Positions 6,941 through 14,024 of a stretch of 17,619 bases of DNA are shown piece by piece (positions within the stretch are counted from its first letter, which is position 1; every line of letters begins with the position of its first letter). The position numbers were made by a program, and so were the translations under genes. The notes under the pieces are model-generated. The model searched no databases, was not told the DNA's origin, and was given only the letters and a program-made list of their open reading frames with translations. The stretch comes from NVQY01 sp047639325 (lineage in GTDB: Bacteria > Pseudomonadota > Alphaproteobacteria > Rhodobacterales > Rhodobacteraceae). The stretch is from contig JBLINN010000045.1 of the NCBI GenBank assembly GCA_047639325.1, forward strand, positions 1 through 17,619, read 5' to 3'.

Positions 6941-7693
6941 ATGACCGACAACACAGATAAAACCACCCATTTCGGATCTGAAACCATCCCCGAGGCCGAC
7001 AAGGCCGGGCGAGTGCAGGGTGTGTTCAACTCTGTCGCGTCGAAATATGACGTGATGAACGATGTCATGAGCGTCGGCATCCACCGCGTCTGGAAAGAGG
7101 CGATGATGGATTGGCTGGCGCCGCGTCCGGGGCAGAAATTGCTCGATGTGGCCGGGGGCACCGGTGATATTGCGTTTAAATTCCTAAAACGCGCCGGATC
7201 GGGCCACGCCACGGTGCTGGACCTGACCGAACCGATGCTGGTCGCGGGGCGTCAGCGCGCCGAGGCGGACAAGATGGCCGATAGCCTTGATTGGGTGGTG
7301 GGCGACGCGATGGCGCTGCCGTTCGAGGATAACATTTTTGATGTCTACACAATCAGCTTTGGCATCCGTAACGTCACCCGCCCACAAGAGGCGCTGAACG
7401 AGGCATTCCGCGTGCTGAAACCCGGGGGGCGCCTCATGGTGCTGGAATTCAGCCAGCTCCCTAACCCGGCGATGCAAAAAGCCTATGACCTTTACAGTTT
7501 CAACGTGATACCGCGCATGGGGCAGTTGATCGCCAAAGACCGCGACAGTTACCAGTATCTGGTCGAATCGATTCGCAATTTCCCCGATCAGGATACCTTC
7601 CTGGGGATGGTGAAACAGGCCGGTTTCGAAAACGCCAAATACCGCAATCTCAGCCTGGGCATTGCCGCGCTGCATTCGGGCTGGAAAATCTGA
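6941..7693 (+). CDS. ubiE: Ubiquinone/menaquinone C-methyltransferase UbiE
   Basis: UbiE is a SAM-dependent C-methyltransferase of the quinone ring in ubiquinone synthesis. From the ATG at 6941 it has 250 residues, the family's normal size; a frame open further upstream overlaps mutM and is not UbiE-like. Visible motifs are 'VFNSVASKYDVMND' (28-41), the SAM motif LLDVAGGTGDIA (67-78), 'GDAMALPF' (121-128), 'SFGIRNV' (139-145) and the closing 'GIAALHSGWKI'. The ribosome site is weak (GAACGG, about 11 bases upstream). The stop is separated by one base from the ubiB start, so the two are almost certainly co-transcribed. Confidence 0.96.
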   Translation: MTDNTDKTTHFGSETIPEADKAGRVQGVFNSVASKYDVMNDVMSVGIHRVWKEAMMDWLAPRPGQKLLDVAGGTGDIAFKFLKRAGSGHATVLDLTEPMLVAGRQRAEADKMADSLDWVVGDAMALPFEDNIFDVYTISFGIRNVTRPQEALNEAFRVLKPGGRLMVLEFSQLPNPAMQKAYDLYSFNVIPRMGQLIAKDRDSYQYLVESIRNFPDQDTFLGMVKQAGFENAKYRNLSLGIAALHSGWKI

Positions 7694-7694
7694 T

Positions 7695-9227
7695 ATGCGC
7701 GGACCGCACAATATCTGGCGGCTGATCCGCACCGGCGCCACGCTGGAACGCACCGGCGCTATGAACGTGGTGCTGGACGCGTTTGAGGCCCCGCGCGCCC
7801 TGCGTATTCTTGCGCATACACTGGGCAAACCGTTCATGTGGCTGGGCTATAAGGGCGATCCATCCACGCCCCCCGCCCCCCGCGCGCTGACTGCCCTTGG
7901 CCCGGCCTATATCAAGTTCGGTCAGGTGCTTTCGACCCGCCCGGATGTTGTGGGCGACGAATTGGCGGTGCAATTGCGGGTGCTACAGGACAAGCTGCCG
8001 CCGTTTTCCCGCGATCTGGCGATTGCCGAGGTGGAAAAGGAACTGGGGCAGCCGCTGTCGGAAATATTCAGCGATTTCAGCGAACCGATTGCCGCCGCCT
8101 CGATTGCGCAGGTGCATCAGGCGGTTGTGGCCGGAACCGGCGAACAGGTGGCCGTCAAAGTGCTGCGCCCCGGCATTGAGCGGGCGTTTCGCAAAGACAT
8201 AGACGCGTTCTATTTCGCCGCCCGTATTGTCGATCTGTTTGCCCCCGGCGCCCGTCGCCTGAAACCGATGGACGTGATCAAACATTTCGAAGGTGTGGTT
8301 CAGGGAGAGCTGGACTTGCGCCTGGAAAGCGCCGCCGCCTCGGAATTTGCCGCCAATACATCGAATGATGCCGGTTTCCAGCTGCCGCCAATTCAGTGGA
8401 ACCTGTCCGCCCGCCGGGTGATGACGCTGGGCTGGGCTGATGGCGAACCGCTTGGTGACAATGATGCGCTGGACGCCGCCGGCCATGACCGCAGCGCGCT
8501 GGCCGAACGGGTGCTGCGCCTGTTCCTGCTGCACGCCCTGCGCGACGGCTTTTTCCACGCCGATATGCATCAGGGCAACCTGAAGGTCGCGGCGAATGGC
8601 GACATCATTGCCTATGATTTTGGCATTATGGGCCATATTGATGAATACACCCGCCGGGTTTACGCCGAAATCCTGTTTGGCTTTATCCGGCGCGATTACA
8701 AACGCGTCGCCGAGGTGCATTTTGAGGCAGGCTATGTCCCTGCTGACCGCGATGTCGATGAATTCGCCCGCGCCTTGCGCGCGGTGGGCGAACCGATCTT
8801 TGGCATGGACGCCACCGGCATCTCGATGGGGCGGTTGCTGACCTACCTGTTCGAAGTCACCGAACGCTTTGGCATGGAAACCCGGACCGAGCTGATCTTG
8901 CTGCAGCGCACCATGGTGGTGGTCGAAGGCGTGGCGCGGTCGCTAAATCCGCAGGTTAATATCTGGGAAGTGGCCCAACCAGTGGTCGAGGATTATATCA
9001 AAGGCTCGATCGGTCCGCGCGCCATCTTGTCGGACCTGGCAAGCACCGCGCGGGTGCTGGCGCGGTTCGGCCCGCGCCTGCCCACGCTGGTGGACAAGGC
9101 GCTGATGGCCCAGACGCAGCCAAAGCAGGATCAGACCCGCCCGGGGCGCTTTGCGATGTTGTGGCCTGCCTTGGCCGGGGCGGTGATTGGCGGGCTGTTG
9201 GTCGTGATATTTCAGGCCCTGACCTGA
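7695..9227 (+). CDS. ubiB: UbiB/ADCK-family atypical kinase for ubiquinone synthesis
   Basis: UbiB is a membrane-associated protein-kinase-like ATPase needed for ubiquinone synthesis. The 510-residue product starts at 7695, one base after the ubiE stop. Family features are the KxGQ motif in YIKFGQVLS (72-80; K74, Q77), the Ala-rich loop replacing the Gly-rich loop in AAASIAQVH (133-141), VAVKVLRPG with Lys155, HADMHQGN (288-295) and the DFG of AYDFGIMG (306-313). The C-terminus carries one clear hydrophobic segment (about 488-508), where E. coli UbiB has two, so the protein is probably tail-anchored. Alternative starts 33 bases upstream lie within ubiE and are rejected. Confidence 0.95.
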   Translation: MRGPHNIWRLIRTGATLERTGAMNVVLDAFEAPRALRILAHTLGKPFMWLGYKGDPSTPPAPRALTALGPAYIKFGQVLSTRPDVVGDELAVQLRVLQDKLPPFSRDLAIAEVEKELGQPLSEIFSDFSEPIAAASIAQVHQAVVAGTGEQVAVKVLRPGIERAFRKDIDAFYFAARIVDLFAPGARRLKPMDVIKHFEGVVQGELDLRLESAAASEFAANTSNDAGFQLPPIQWNLSARRVMTLGWADGEPLGDNDALDAAGHDRSALAERVLRLFLLHALRDGFFHADMHQGNLKVAANGDIIAYDFGIMGHIDEYTRRVYAEILFGFIRRDYKRVAEVHFEAGYVPADRDVDEFARALRAVGEPIFGMDATGISMGRLLTYLFEVTERFGMETRTELILLQRTMVVVEGVARSLNPQVNIWEVAQPVVEDYIKGSIGPRAILSDLASTARVLARFGPRLPTLVDKALMAQTQPKQDQTRPGRFAMLWPALAGAVIGGLLVVIFQALT

Positions 9228-9246
9228 TTGTGCTAGACTTTGCCAC

Positions 9247-10227
9247 ATGGCAAAACCGAATCCTCACCGCCCCTTCACCCCTGACCCGGCCCAGCTGGCC
9301 GCTTCCCCTGACATCAGCGGAAATGCTGTCAACGGGCTGAACGAGCCTGATTTCCGTCGTCCCCGGATGGTTTATTGGGCCCCAAACCCCACAGACATCC
9401 CCCATGGCGACATGCAGATGTATTTCTATGGCCAATCCGCCCGCGTCCCCGAATTTGCCGACAAACGCGCGGTGCGCCAGAAAATCCTGGATCGGCCCCT
9501 GGCCCCGCTGGCGACCACCCCTGCCGAGTTTGCACCACAGGCCTGGACTGACGGGCTGGCGCAATTCGTGCAAAACGGCGATTGCGAGAAAACCGGCGTG
9601 GCCGAGATGAACCCCGACTGGGCTTATGAAACCCAACATATCCGACAGTCCCGCGTCATCATGCTGGGCGTCAGCCACGCATATGACCCGCTCAGCACCG
9701 CCCCGGACCTCGCCGCCGGGCTGGAGGTGATGGATCAGTACGCCCGCGCCGCCGCTGCCGCCAAAGCCGTTGCCTGCTGGATTCGCAGCCTAGGATGGCA
9801 GGCCGATCCGCTGACCGGCCCAATGACCGGCAAACTCACCATGATCCCGCCCGCCCTTGCCTGTGGCTTTGGCGAGTTGGGCAAACACGGCTCGCTGATT
9901 GATGCCGATCTTGGCGCCGCTTTCCGCCTGTCCGCCGTCCTGACGGATGCCCCCTTTGCCCCAACCCCGCCGCGCAGCTATGGCGTCGACGGGTTCTGCC
10001 AAAACTGCCACATCTGCGAAGACGCCTGCCCACCCGCCGCCTTGTCACCTGACAAACAAACCGTTCGCGGTGACACCAAATGGTATGTCGATTTCGACAA
10101 ATGCCTGCCCTTCTTCAACCAAACCCACGGTTGCGCCATCTGCCTCGCCGTTTGCCCCTGGTCGCGCCCCGGCATCGGCCCGAATCTCGCCGCCAAGCTC
10201 GCCCGCCGCGCCGAAAGAACCTCTTAA
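9247..10227 (+). CDS. Two-[4Fe-4S] protein resembling reductive dehalogenases
   Basis: The 326-residue product has two ferredoxin-type clusters near the C-terminus: C251-x2-C254-x2-C257-x3-C261-P and C286-x9-C296-x2-C299-x3-C303-P. The context 'TKWYVDFDKCLPFF' and 'CLAVCPWS' resembles corrinoid reductive dehalogenases (RdhA). The preceding block, 'ACGFGELGKHGSLID' to 'RLSAVLTDAPFAPTPP' (205-242), aligns by eye with the corrinoid-binding core shared by RdhA and epoxyqueuosine reductase QueG. There is no Tat signal and no membrane segment, so it should be cytoplasmic. It is shorter than respiratory RdhA. Substrate, cobalamin binding and activity are unknown. It follows ubiB by 19 bases and has no Shine-Dalgarno. 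Confidence 0.65.
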   Translation: MAKPNPHRPFTPDPAQLAASPDISGNAVNGLNEPDFRRPRMVYWAPNPTDIPHGDMQMYFYGQSARVPEFADKRAVRQKILDRPLAPLATTPAEFAPQAWTDGLAQFVQNGDCEKTGVAEMNPDWAYETQHIRQSRVIMLGVSHAYDPLSTAPDLAAGLEVMDQYARAAAAAKAVACWIRSLGWQADPLTGPMTGKLTMIPPALACGFGELGKHGSLIDADLGAAFRLSAVLTDAPFAPTPPRSYGVDGFCQNCHICEDACPPAALSPDKQTVRGDTKWYVDFDKCLPFFNQTHGCAICLAVCPWSRPGIGPNLAAKLARRAERTS

Positions 10228-10259
10228 CTCTTTTTCTTGCCATAAATATCCTTGGGGGA

Positions 10260-10293
10260 ACCGCCCAACGGGCGGTGGGGGCAGACAGCCCCC
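10260..10293. terminator. tandem hairpins after the iron-sulfur gene
   Basis: Two perfect stem-loops abut: ACCGCCC-AAC-GGGCGGT (10260-10276) and GGGGGC-AGACA-GCCCCC (10277-10293). They begin about 30 bases after the stop at 10227 and end just before the promoter of the next gene. A T-rich stretch (about 10229-10236) precedes rather than follows them. They probably end the ubiE-ubiB-iron-sulfur transcript. From memory, similar GC-rich twin palindromes are common between genes in Rhodobacterales, but this could not be checked. Confidence 0.5.
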
Positions 10294-10304
10294 TGCGACC
10301 GCAA

Positions 10305-10334
10305 TTGACAATGCGCCACCCCGGGATCATTAAT
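10305..10334 (+). promoter_or_regulatory. promoter of the XRE-cupin gene, probably leaderless
   Basis: TTGACA (10305-10310) is a perfect -35. ATTAAT (10329-10334) after 18 bases matches the -10 at four of six. The expected transcription start, about 7 bases on, falls on or next to the ATG at 10341, and no Shine-Dalgarno precedes that ATG, so the message may be leaderless. Confidence 0.55.
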
Positions 10335-10340
10335 TCCGCC

Positions 10341-10907
10341 ATGACGGAAAATGCCGACGATATCCTGACACGCTTGCCCGCAAGGCTCAAAGAAACCCGC
10401 CGCGCCCAAGGCCTGTCGCTCGAAGCTGTCGCCAACCTGTCGGGTGTATCGCGGTCAATGGTCAGCCAGATCGAGCGCGGCGAATCCAGCCCGACAATCG
10501 CCACCCTGTGGAACCTGACCCGCGCTTTGCAGGTGGATTTCGCTGGGTTGCTGGACGGCGACGCCACCAAGGACAAGATCACCATACTGCGCGCCTCGGA
10601 CGTGCCTTGTATCGACAATATGGGGCAGGGGTGCCACATCCGCATCCTGTCTCCGCCCGAAGATGCAGGTCGACATGAAATCTACGACCTGCGCTTTGAC
10701 GCAGGCGGCGCGCTGAACAGTCAGGCGCACACCCGTGGCGCCGAAGAACAACTGACGGTGATCGAGGGTAGTCTTCAGGTGAAATCCGGCACCGCCGCAG
10801 AGCAACTGGCGGCGGGCGACACCGCACGCTATGCCGCCGACGTGACGCATGCAATCACCGCGCCAAACGGGCCTGCGCGGGCCTTTCTTGTGGTTAAGAA
10901 CGCCTGA
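10341..10907 (+). CDS. XRE-family regulator with C-terminal cupin domain
   Basis: The 188-residue product has an HTH_3/XRE DNA-binding domain at about 12-70: 'RLKETRRAQGLSLEAVANLSGVS', then 'SMVSQIERGESSPTIATLW'. A cupin_2 domain follows at about 110-185 with 'HTRGAEEQLTVIEG' (H130, E136) and 'AAGDTARYAADVTHAI'. Such proteins sense small metabolites through the cupin barrel. It ends 95 bases before kbl on the same strand, with an inverted-repeat pair between, so it probably controls kbl-tdh and may respond to threonine, glycine or a related compound; this is inference. Upstream in-frame starts overlap the iron-sulfur gene and are rejected. Confidence 0.85.
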   Translation: MTENADDILTRLPARLKETRRAQGLSLEAVANLSGVSRSMVSQIERGESSPTIATLWNLTRALQVDFAGLLDGDATKDKITILRASDVPCIDNMGQGCHIRILSPPEDAGRHEIYDLRFDAGGALNSQAHTRGAEEQLTVIEGSLQVKSGTAAEQLAAGDTARYAADVTHAITAPNGPARAFLVVKNA

Positions 10908-10920
10908 AATTCCAAAGTAG

Positions 10921-10981
10921 CGGAAAAAAATCCGTAATAATGAATTCCCCTATTTCGGATTGTTATCCGTTATGGTAGAAT
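10921..10981 (+). promoter_or_regulatory. operator-like inverted repeats and kbl promoter
   Basis: CGGA-A6-TCCG (10921-10934) and CGGAT-TGTT-ATCCG (10956-10969) share half-sites, with centres 35 bases apart. TCCGTAATAA (10931) and TCCGTTATGG (10966) are also a direct repeat at the same spacing. TAGAAT (10976-10981) is a five-of-six -10, so the second palindrome lies in the -35 to -10 spacer, where a repressor would block polymerase. The adjacent XRE gene is the obvious candidate binder. Confidence 0.5.
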
Positions 10982-11002
10982 GTGCGGCAGGAGGAGTCCA
11001 CC

Positions 11003-12187
11003 ATGTCGCAAAGCTTTCTGGCCCACATCACCGATACCTTGGCGCAAATCGACGCTGAAGGCCTGACGAAACACGAACGGCTGATCACCTCGCCCCAGGG
11101 CGGCGAGATCACCGTGGGCGACAAGAAAATGATCAACCTGTGCGCCAATAATTACCTTGGCCTGGCCGATCACCCCGCCCTGATCGCCGCCGCCAAGGCG
11201 GCGATGGACCCGCGCGGCTTTGGCATGGCCAGCGTCCGCTTCATCTGTGGCACCCAGGATATTCACCGCGAGCTGGAACAGAAATTGGCGGCGTTCTTGG
11301 GCAAAGATGATTCCATCCTGTTTGCCGCCTGTTTCGATGCCAATGGCGGGCTGTTTGAACCACTGTTGGGGCCTGAGGACGCGATTATCTCCGACAGCTT
11401 GAACCACGCGTCAATCATCGACGGGGTGCGGTTGTGCAAGGCACAACGCTATCGTTATCTGAACAGCGACATGAACGATCTTGAGGGTATGCTGAAACAG
11501 GCCCGCAGTGACGGCGCGCGTCATATCATGATCGCCACTGATGGCGTGTTCAGCATGGATGGAACCCTGGCCAACCTGCCCACGATCACTGAACTGGCAC
11601 AGAAATACGACGCGCTGGTGATGGTGGATGATTGCCACGCCACCGGGTTTATGGGCCCAAACGGCGCGGGCACGCCGGACCATTTTGGCGTCGATGTAGA
11701 CATCCTGACTGGCACGCTGGGCAAGGCGCTGGGCGGGGCCATCGGCGGCTATATCGCCGGGCCGCAGCCGGTGATCGACCTGCTGCGTCAACGGGCCCGG
11801 CCCTATCTGTTTTCCAACTCTCTGCCGCCAGCGATTGTGATGGCGGGAATCGAGGCGTTGCGGCTTGTGCAAGAAGGCGCCGATCTGCGCAAACGACTGT
11901 TTGAAAACGCCGCCTATTGGCGCGCTGGATTGGACCGTTTGGGGTTTGATCTGTTGCCGGGCGAACACCCGATTATTCCGGTGATGCTGGGCGAGGCGCA
12001 GCTGGCGCAGGACATGGCAGCGCGGTTGTTTGACGAAGGGGTGTTTGTTTCGGGCTTTTTCTTTCCGGTGGTGCCGCGTGGGCAGGCGCGCATTCGCACG
12101 CAGATGAACGCGGCGCTGACACGGGATGAATTGGACCGCGCGCTGGTGGCGTTTGAGGTCGCGGGCAAAGCCGTGGGGGTTTTGTGA
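11003..12187 (+). CDS. kbl: 2-amino-3-ketobutyrate CoA ligase (glycine C-acetyltransferase)
   Basis: Kbl is a PLP enzyme that splits 2-amino-3-oxobutyrate with CoA into glycine and acetyl-CoA, the second step of threonine catabolism through Tdh. The 394-residue product matches the family length. Visible are 'CANNYLGLADHP' (48-59), 'SLNHASIIDG' (132-141, ring-stacking H136), 'VDDCHATG' (208-215; D209 and H212 at the cofactor) and the PLP lysine in TGTLGKALGG (K241). AGGAGGAG at 10989-10996 is a strong ribosome site 6 bases before the ATG, deciding the start over a GTG at 10982. The stop overlaps the tdh start, indicating coupling. Confidence 0.96.
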   Translation: MSQSFLAHITDTLAQIDAEGLTKHERLITSPQGGEITVGDKKMINLCANNYLGLADHPALIAAAKAAMDPRGFGMASVRFICGTQDIHRELEQKLAAFLGKDDSILFAACFDANGGLFEPLLGPEDAIISDSLNHASIIDGVRLCKAQRYRYLNSDMNDLEGMLKQARSDGARHIMIATDGVFSMDGTLANLPTITELAQKYDALVMVDDCHATGFMGPNGAGTPDHFGVDVDILTGTLGKALGGAIGGYIAGPQPVIDLLRQRARPYLFSNSLPPAIVMAGIEALRLVQEGADLRKRLFENAAYWRAGLDRLGFDLLPGEHPIIPVMLGEAQLAQDMAARLFDEGVFVSGFFFPVVPRGQARIRTQMNAALTRDELDRALVAFEVAGKAVGVL

Positions 12188-13227
12188 TGCGCAATACGAT
12201 GAAATGTTTGGTCAAGGCAGAGCCGCGCGAAGGCTTGTGGCTGCAAACCGCGCCGGTGCCCGAGATTGGCCCGGATGATGTGCTGATCAAGATCAACAAG
12301 ACCGGGATTTGCGGCACCGATGTGCATATCTGGAACTGGGATGAGTGGGCGCAGAAAACCGTGCCAGTGCCGCTGATCACCGGACATGAGTTCGCCGGGG
12401 AAATTGTTGAACTGGGCCGCGATGTGCAGGATTTGCAGATTGGGCAGCGCTGCTCGGGCGAGGGGCATTTGATTGGTCATCACTCGCGTCAGGTGCGGGC
12501 CGGGAAATTCCATCTGGACCCGGAAACCCGGGGCATCGGGGTGCAGGAACAAGGCGCGTTTGCCGAATATTTGCGCCTGCCTGCGTTTAACGTGGTGCCG
12601 CTGCCGGATGATATCAGCGACGATATCGGTGCCATTCTGGACCCGCTGGGCAACGCGGTGCACACCGCGCTGTCGTTTGATCTGGTGGGTGAGGATGTTC
12701 TGATTACCGGCGCCGGGCCAATTGGCATTATGGCAGCGGCGGTGGCGCGCCATGCAGGCGCACGGCATGTGGTGATCACGGATGTGAATGCCACACGGTT
12801 GGAACTGGCGGCACGGGTGGCCGACGTTGTTCCGGTGAACGTGGCTGAGCAGGATTTGAAACAGGTCGAGGACCGCCTGAAGATGACGCAAGGCTTCGAC
12901 GTTGGGCTGGAAATGTCGGGCAATCAGGCGGCGCTGGACCAGATGATCGAGGCACTGGTGATGGGCGGGCGCATTGCGATGCTGGGCATTCCGCCGGGCA
13001 AGTCGCCGGTGGATTGGTCGCGCATCGTGTTCAAGGCGATCACCATCAAAGGTGTTTATGGTCGCGAGATATTCGAGACCTGGTACAAGATGATCGCCAT
13101 GTTGCAGAACGGGCTGGATGTCAGCGGGGTAATCACGCATCGCTTTGCTGTGGATGACTTTGAACAAGGCTTTGCGGCGATGAAATCGGGGTTAAGCGGT
13201 AAGGTGGTGCTGGATTGGTCGCGCTGA
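12187..13227 (+). CDS. tdh: L-threonine 3-dehydrogenase, structural zinc site lost
   Basis: Tdh oxidises L-threonine to 2-amino-3-ketobutyrate with NAD+, feeding Kbl. It belongs to the zinc medium-chain dehydrogenases. Residues are numbered from the Met at 12199, which aligns with E. coli Tdh. Catalytic zinc ligands are kept: C38 in GICGTDVH, and H63 and E64 in TGHEF. The NAD motif is GAGPIGIMAA. In the lobe that binds structural zinc, E. coli C93, C96, C99 and C107 are replaced by Gly, Ser, Val and Asp ('GHHSRQVRAGKFHLD'), with no gap and good identity on both sides. The ATG at 12187 overlaps the kbl stop (TGATG) and has GTGGGGG about 7 bases upstream; the GTG at 12184 and the ATG at 12199 are alternatives. 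The product is 346 residues. Confidence 0.95.
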   Translation: MRNTMKCLVKAEPREGLWLQTAPVPEIGPDDVLIKINKTGICGTDVHIWNWDEWAQKTVPVPLITGHEFAGEIVELGRDVQDLQIGQRCSGEGHLIGHHSRQVRAGKFHLDPETRGIGVQEQGAFAEYLRLPAFNVVPLPDDISDDIGAILDPLGNAVHTALSFDLVGEDVLITGAGPIGIMAAAVARHAGARHVVITDVNATRLELAARVADVVPVNVAEQDLKQVEDRLKMTQGFDVGLEMSGNQAALDQMIEALVMGGRIAMLGIPPGKSPVDWSRIVFKAITIKGVYGREIFETWYKMIAMLQNGLDVSGVITHRFAVDDFEQGFAAMKSGLSGKVVLDWSR

Positions 13228-13239
13228 TCTAAGGCCGGG

Positions 13240-13270
13240 TAAGGTGCGCTGAAAGCACACCCTACGGCGT
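13240..13270 (+). repeat. palindromic repeat element, copy C
   Basis: This 31-base element begins TAAGGTGCGCTGAAAG and ends CACACCCTACGGCGT. It differs from copy B (16377-16407, opposite strand) at one base. GGTGCGC and GCACACC form a 7-bp stem around a 5-base loop. The stem is fully paired (one G-U) in minus-strand RNA and has one C-A mismatch in plus-strand RNA. It lies between convergent tdh and phosphatase genes and encodes the last two residues and the TAG stop of the phosphatase. It probably also terminates tdh. Confidence 0.85.
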
Positions 13271-13990
13271 CAGCGGTTGGCGGCCATCGTCGGTGACCAG
13301 CCAGCAATTGGTGCCTTCCAACACCGCCGGGTGCAGCGGCCTGCCAAATGCGGCGCCGCCGTCGAGGTCGATGCGATTGCCGAAATGTTGCGGATGGTCC
13401 AACGCGGTGTGGCCATGCACCACCAGCCAGGGATGGGCGGCGGTGGCCTGCAAAAACGGGTCTCTGATCCAGACCAGATCATCCTCGGTCTGTTGGGTCA
13501 GGGGAACGCCGGGCAGGATACCGGCGTGGACAAACAGCAGGCCGTCGCGTTCCAGATAGAGCGGCAATTGGTCGATGAAGTCGATATGCGCCTGTGGCAC
13601 GGCGGCGCGCGCGGCGTGGAAGGCGGCAGACATTGGCATTTCGTTGGCATCCGCCACCCCGTAAGAGGCCAGCGTCGTGATGCCGCCCATACGGGGGTTC
13701 AACCAGCTAAGTGGTGTTCTGGTGCGCGGATCATGCAGGATGCCGCCGCGCACAAACCGGGCAAACATCCGGTCGTGGTTGCCTTTCATCACATGCCAGG
13801 GCTTGCCAGTGGCCTGCCCCTGCATCAACCGGTCAATCACCCCGCGCGAATCTGGCCCGCGATCCACCAGATCCCCCAGGAACACGATTTCAGCATCCGC
13901 GCCGCCATCGGCTGCAATCAGGTCAAGCGCGTGGTCAAGTTGATGGGTTTGCCCGTGGATATCACCCACGGCATAGATCGGGTTGGTCAT
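13262..13990 (-). CDS. PPP-family metallophosphatase (serine/threonine phosphatase-like)
   Basis: The 242-residue cytoplasmic protein has the full metal-binding set of the PPP calcineurin-like family: GDIHGQ (9-14), GDLVDRGPDS (39-48), GNHDRM (70-75), FVHAG (H155) and VHGH (191-194). Its size and motif spacing resemble lambda-type bacterial protein phosphatases (PrpA/PrpB). The substrate, phosphoprotein or a small phosphoester, cannot be told from sequence. The start at 13990 has AAGG about 8 bases upstream and begins directly with the first metal-binding strand (MTNPIYAVGDIHG). A longer frame to 14221 overlaps the dioxygenase gene and is low-complexity shadow coding. It follows that gene by 34 bases, so they are likely co-transcribed. 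Its stop lies inside repeat copy C. Confidence 0.88.
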   Translation of the reverse strand: MTNPIYAVGDIHGQTHQLDHALDLIAADGGADAEIVFLGDLVDRGPDSRGVIDRLMQGQATGKPWHVMKGNHDRMFARFVRGGILHDPRTRTPLSWLNPRMGGITTLASYGVADANEMPMSAAFHAARAAVPQAHIDFIDQLPLYLERDGLLFVHAGILPGVPLTQQTEDDLVWIRDPFLQATAAHPWLVVHGHTALDHPQHFGNRIDLDGGAAFGRPLHPAVLEGTNCWLVTDDGRQPLTP

Positions 13991-14024
13991 GAAAAGCGCC
14001 TTGTTGGTCAGAGGGGGGGCGGTG

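Noticed and set aside
9247..10227. Straight assignment as QueG (epoxyqueuosine reductase)
   Set aside because: The superfamily core is shared, but the second-cluster context and the 'RLSAVLTDAPF' region read more like RdhA, so I kept a broader name.
9247..10227. Recent horizontal transfer of the iron-sulfur gene
   Set aside because: Base composition and codon choice look like those of the flanking genes, and no mobile-element remnants or repeats border it.
12184..12199. GTG 12184 or ATG 12199 as the tdh start
   Set aside because: ATG 12187 overlaps the kbl stop in the usual coupled fashion and has the best-placed G-rich site. ATG 12199 matches E. coli length but would lie about 19 bases from that site. 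It remains possible.
11914..13167. 417-codon minus-strand frame opposite kbl-tdh
   Set aside because: It is His- and Gln-rich, antisense to intact tdh, and has no start signal or domain.
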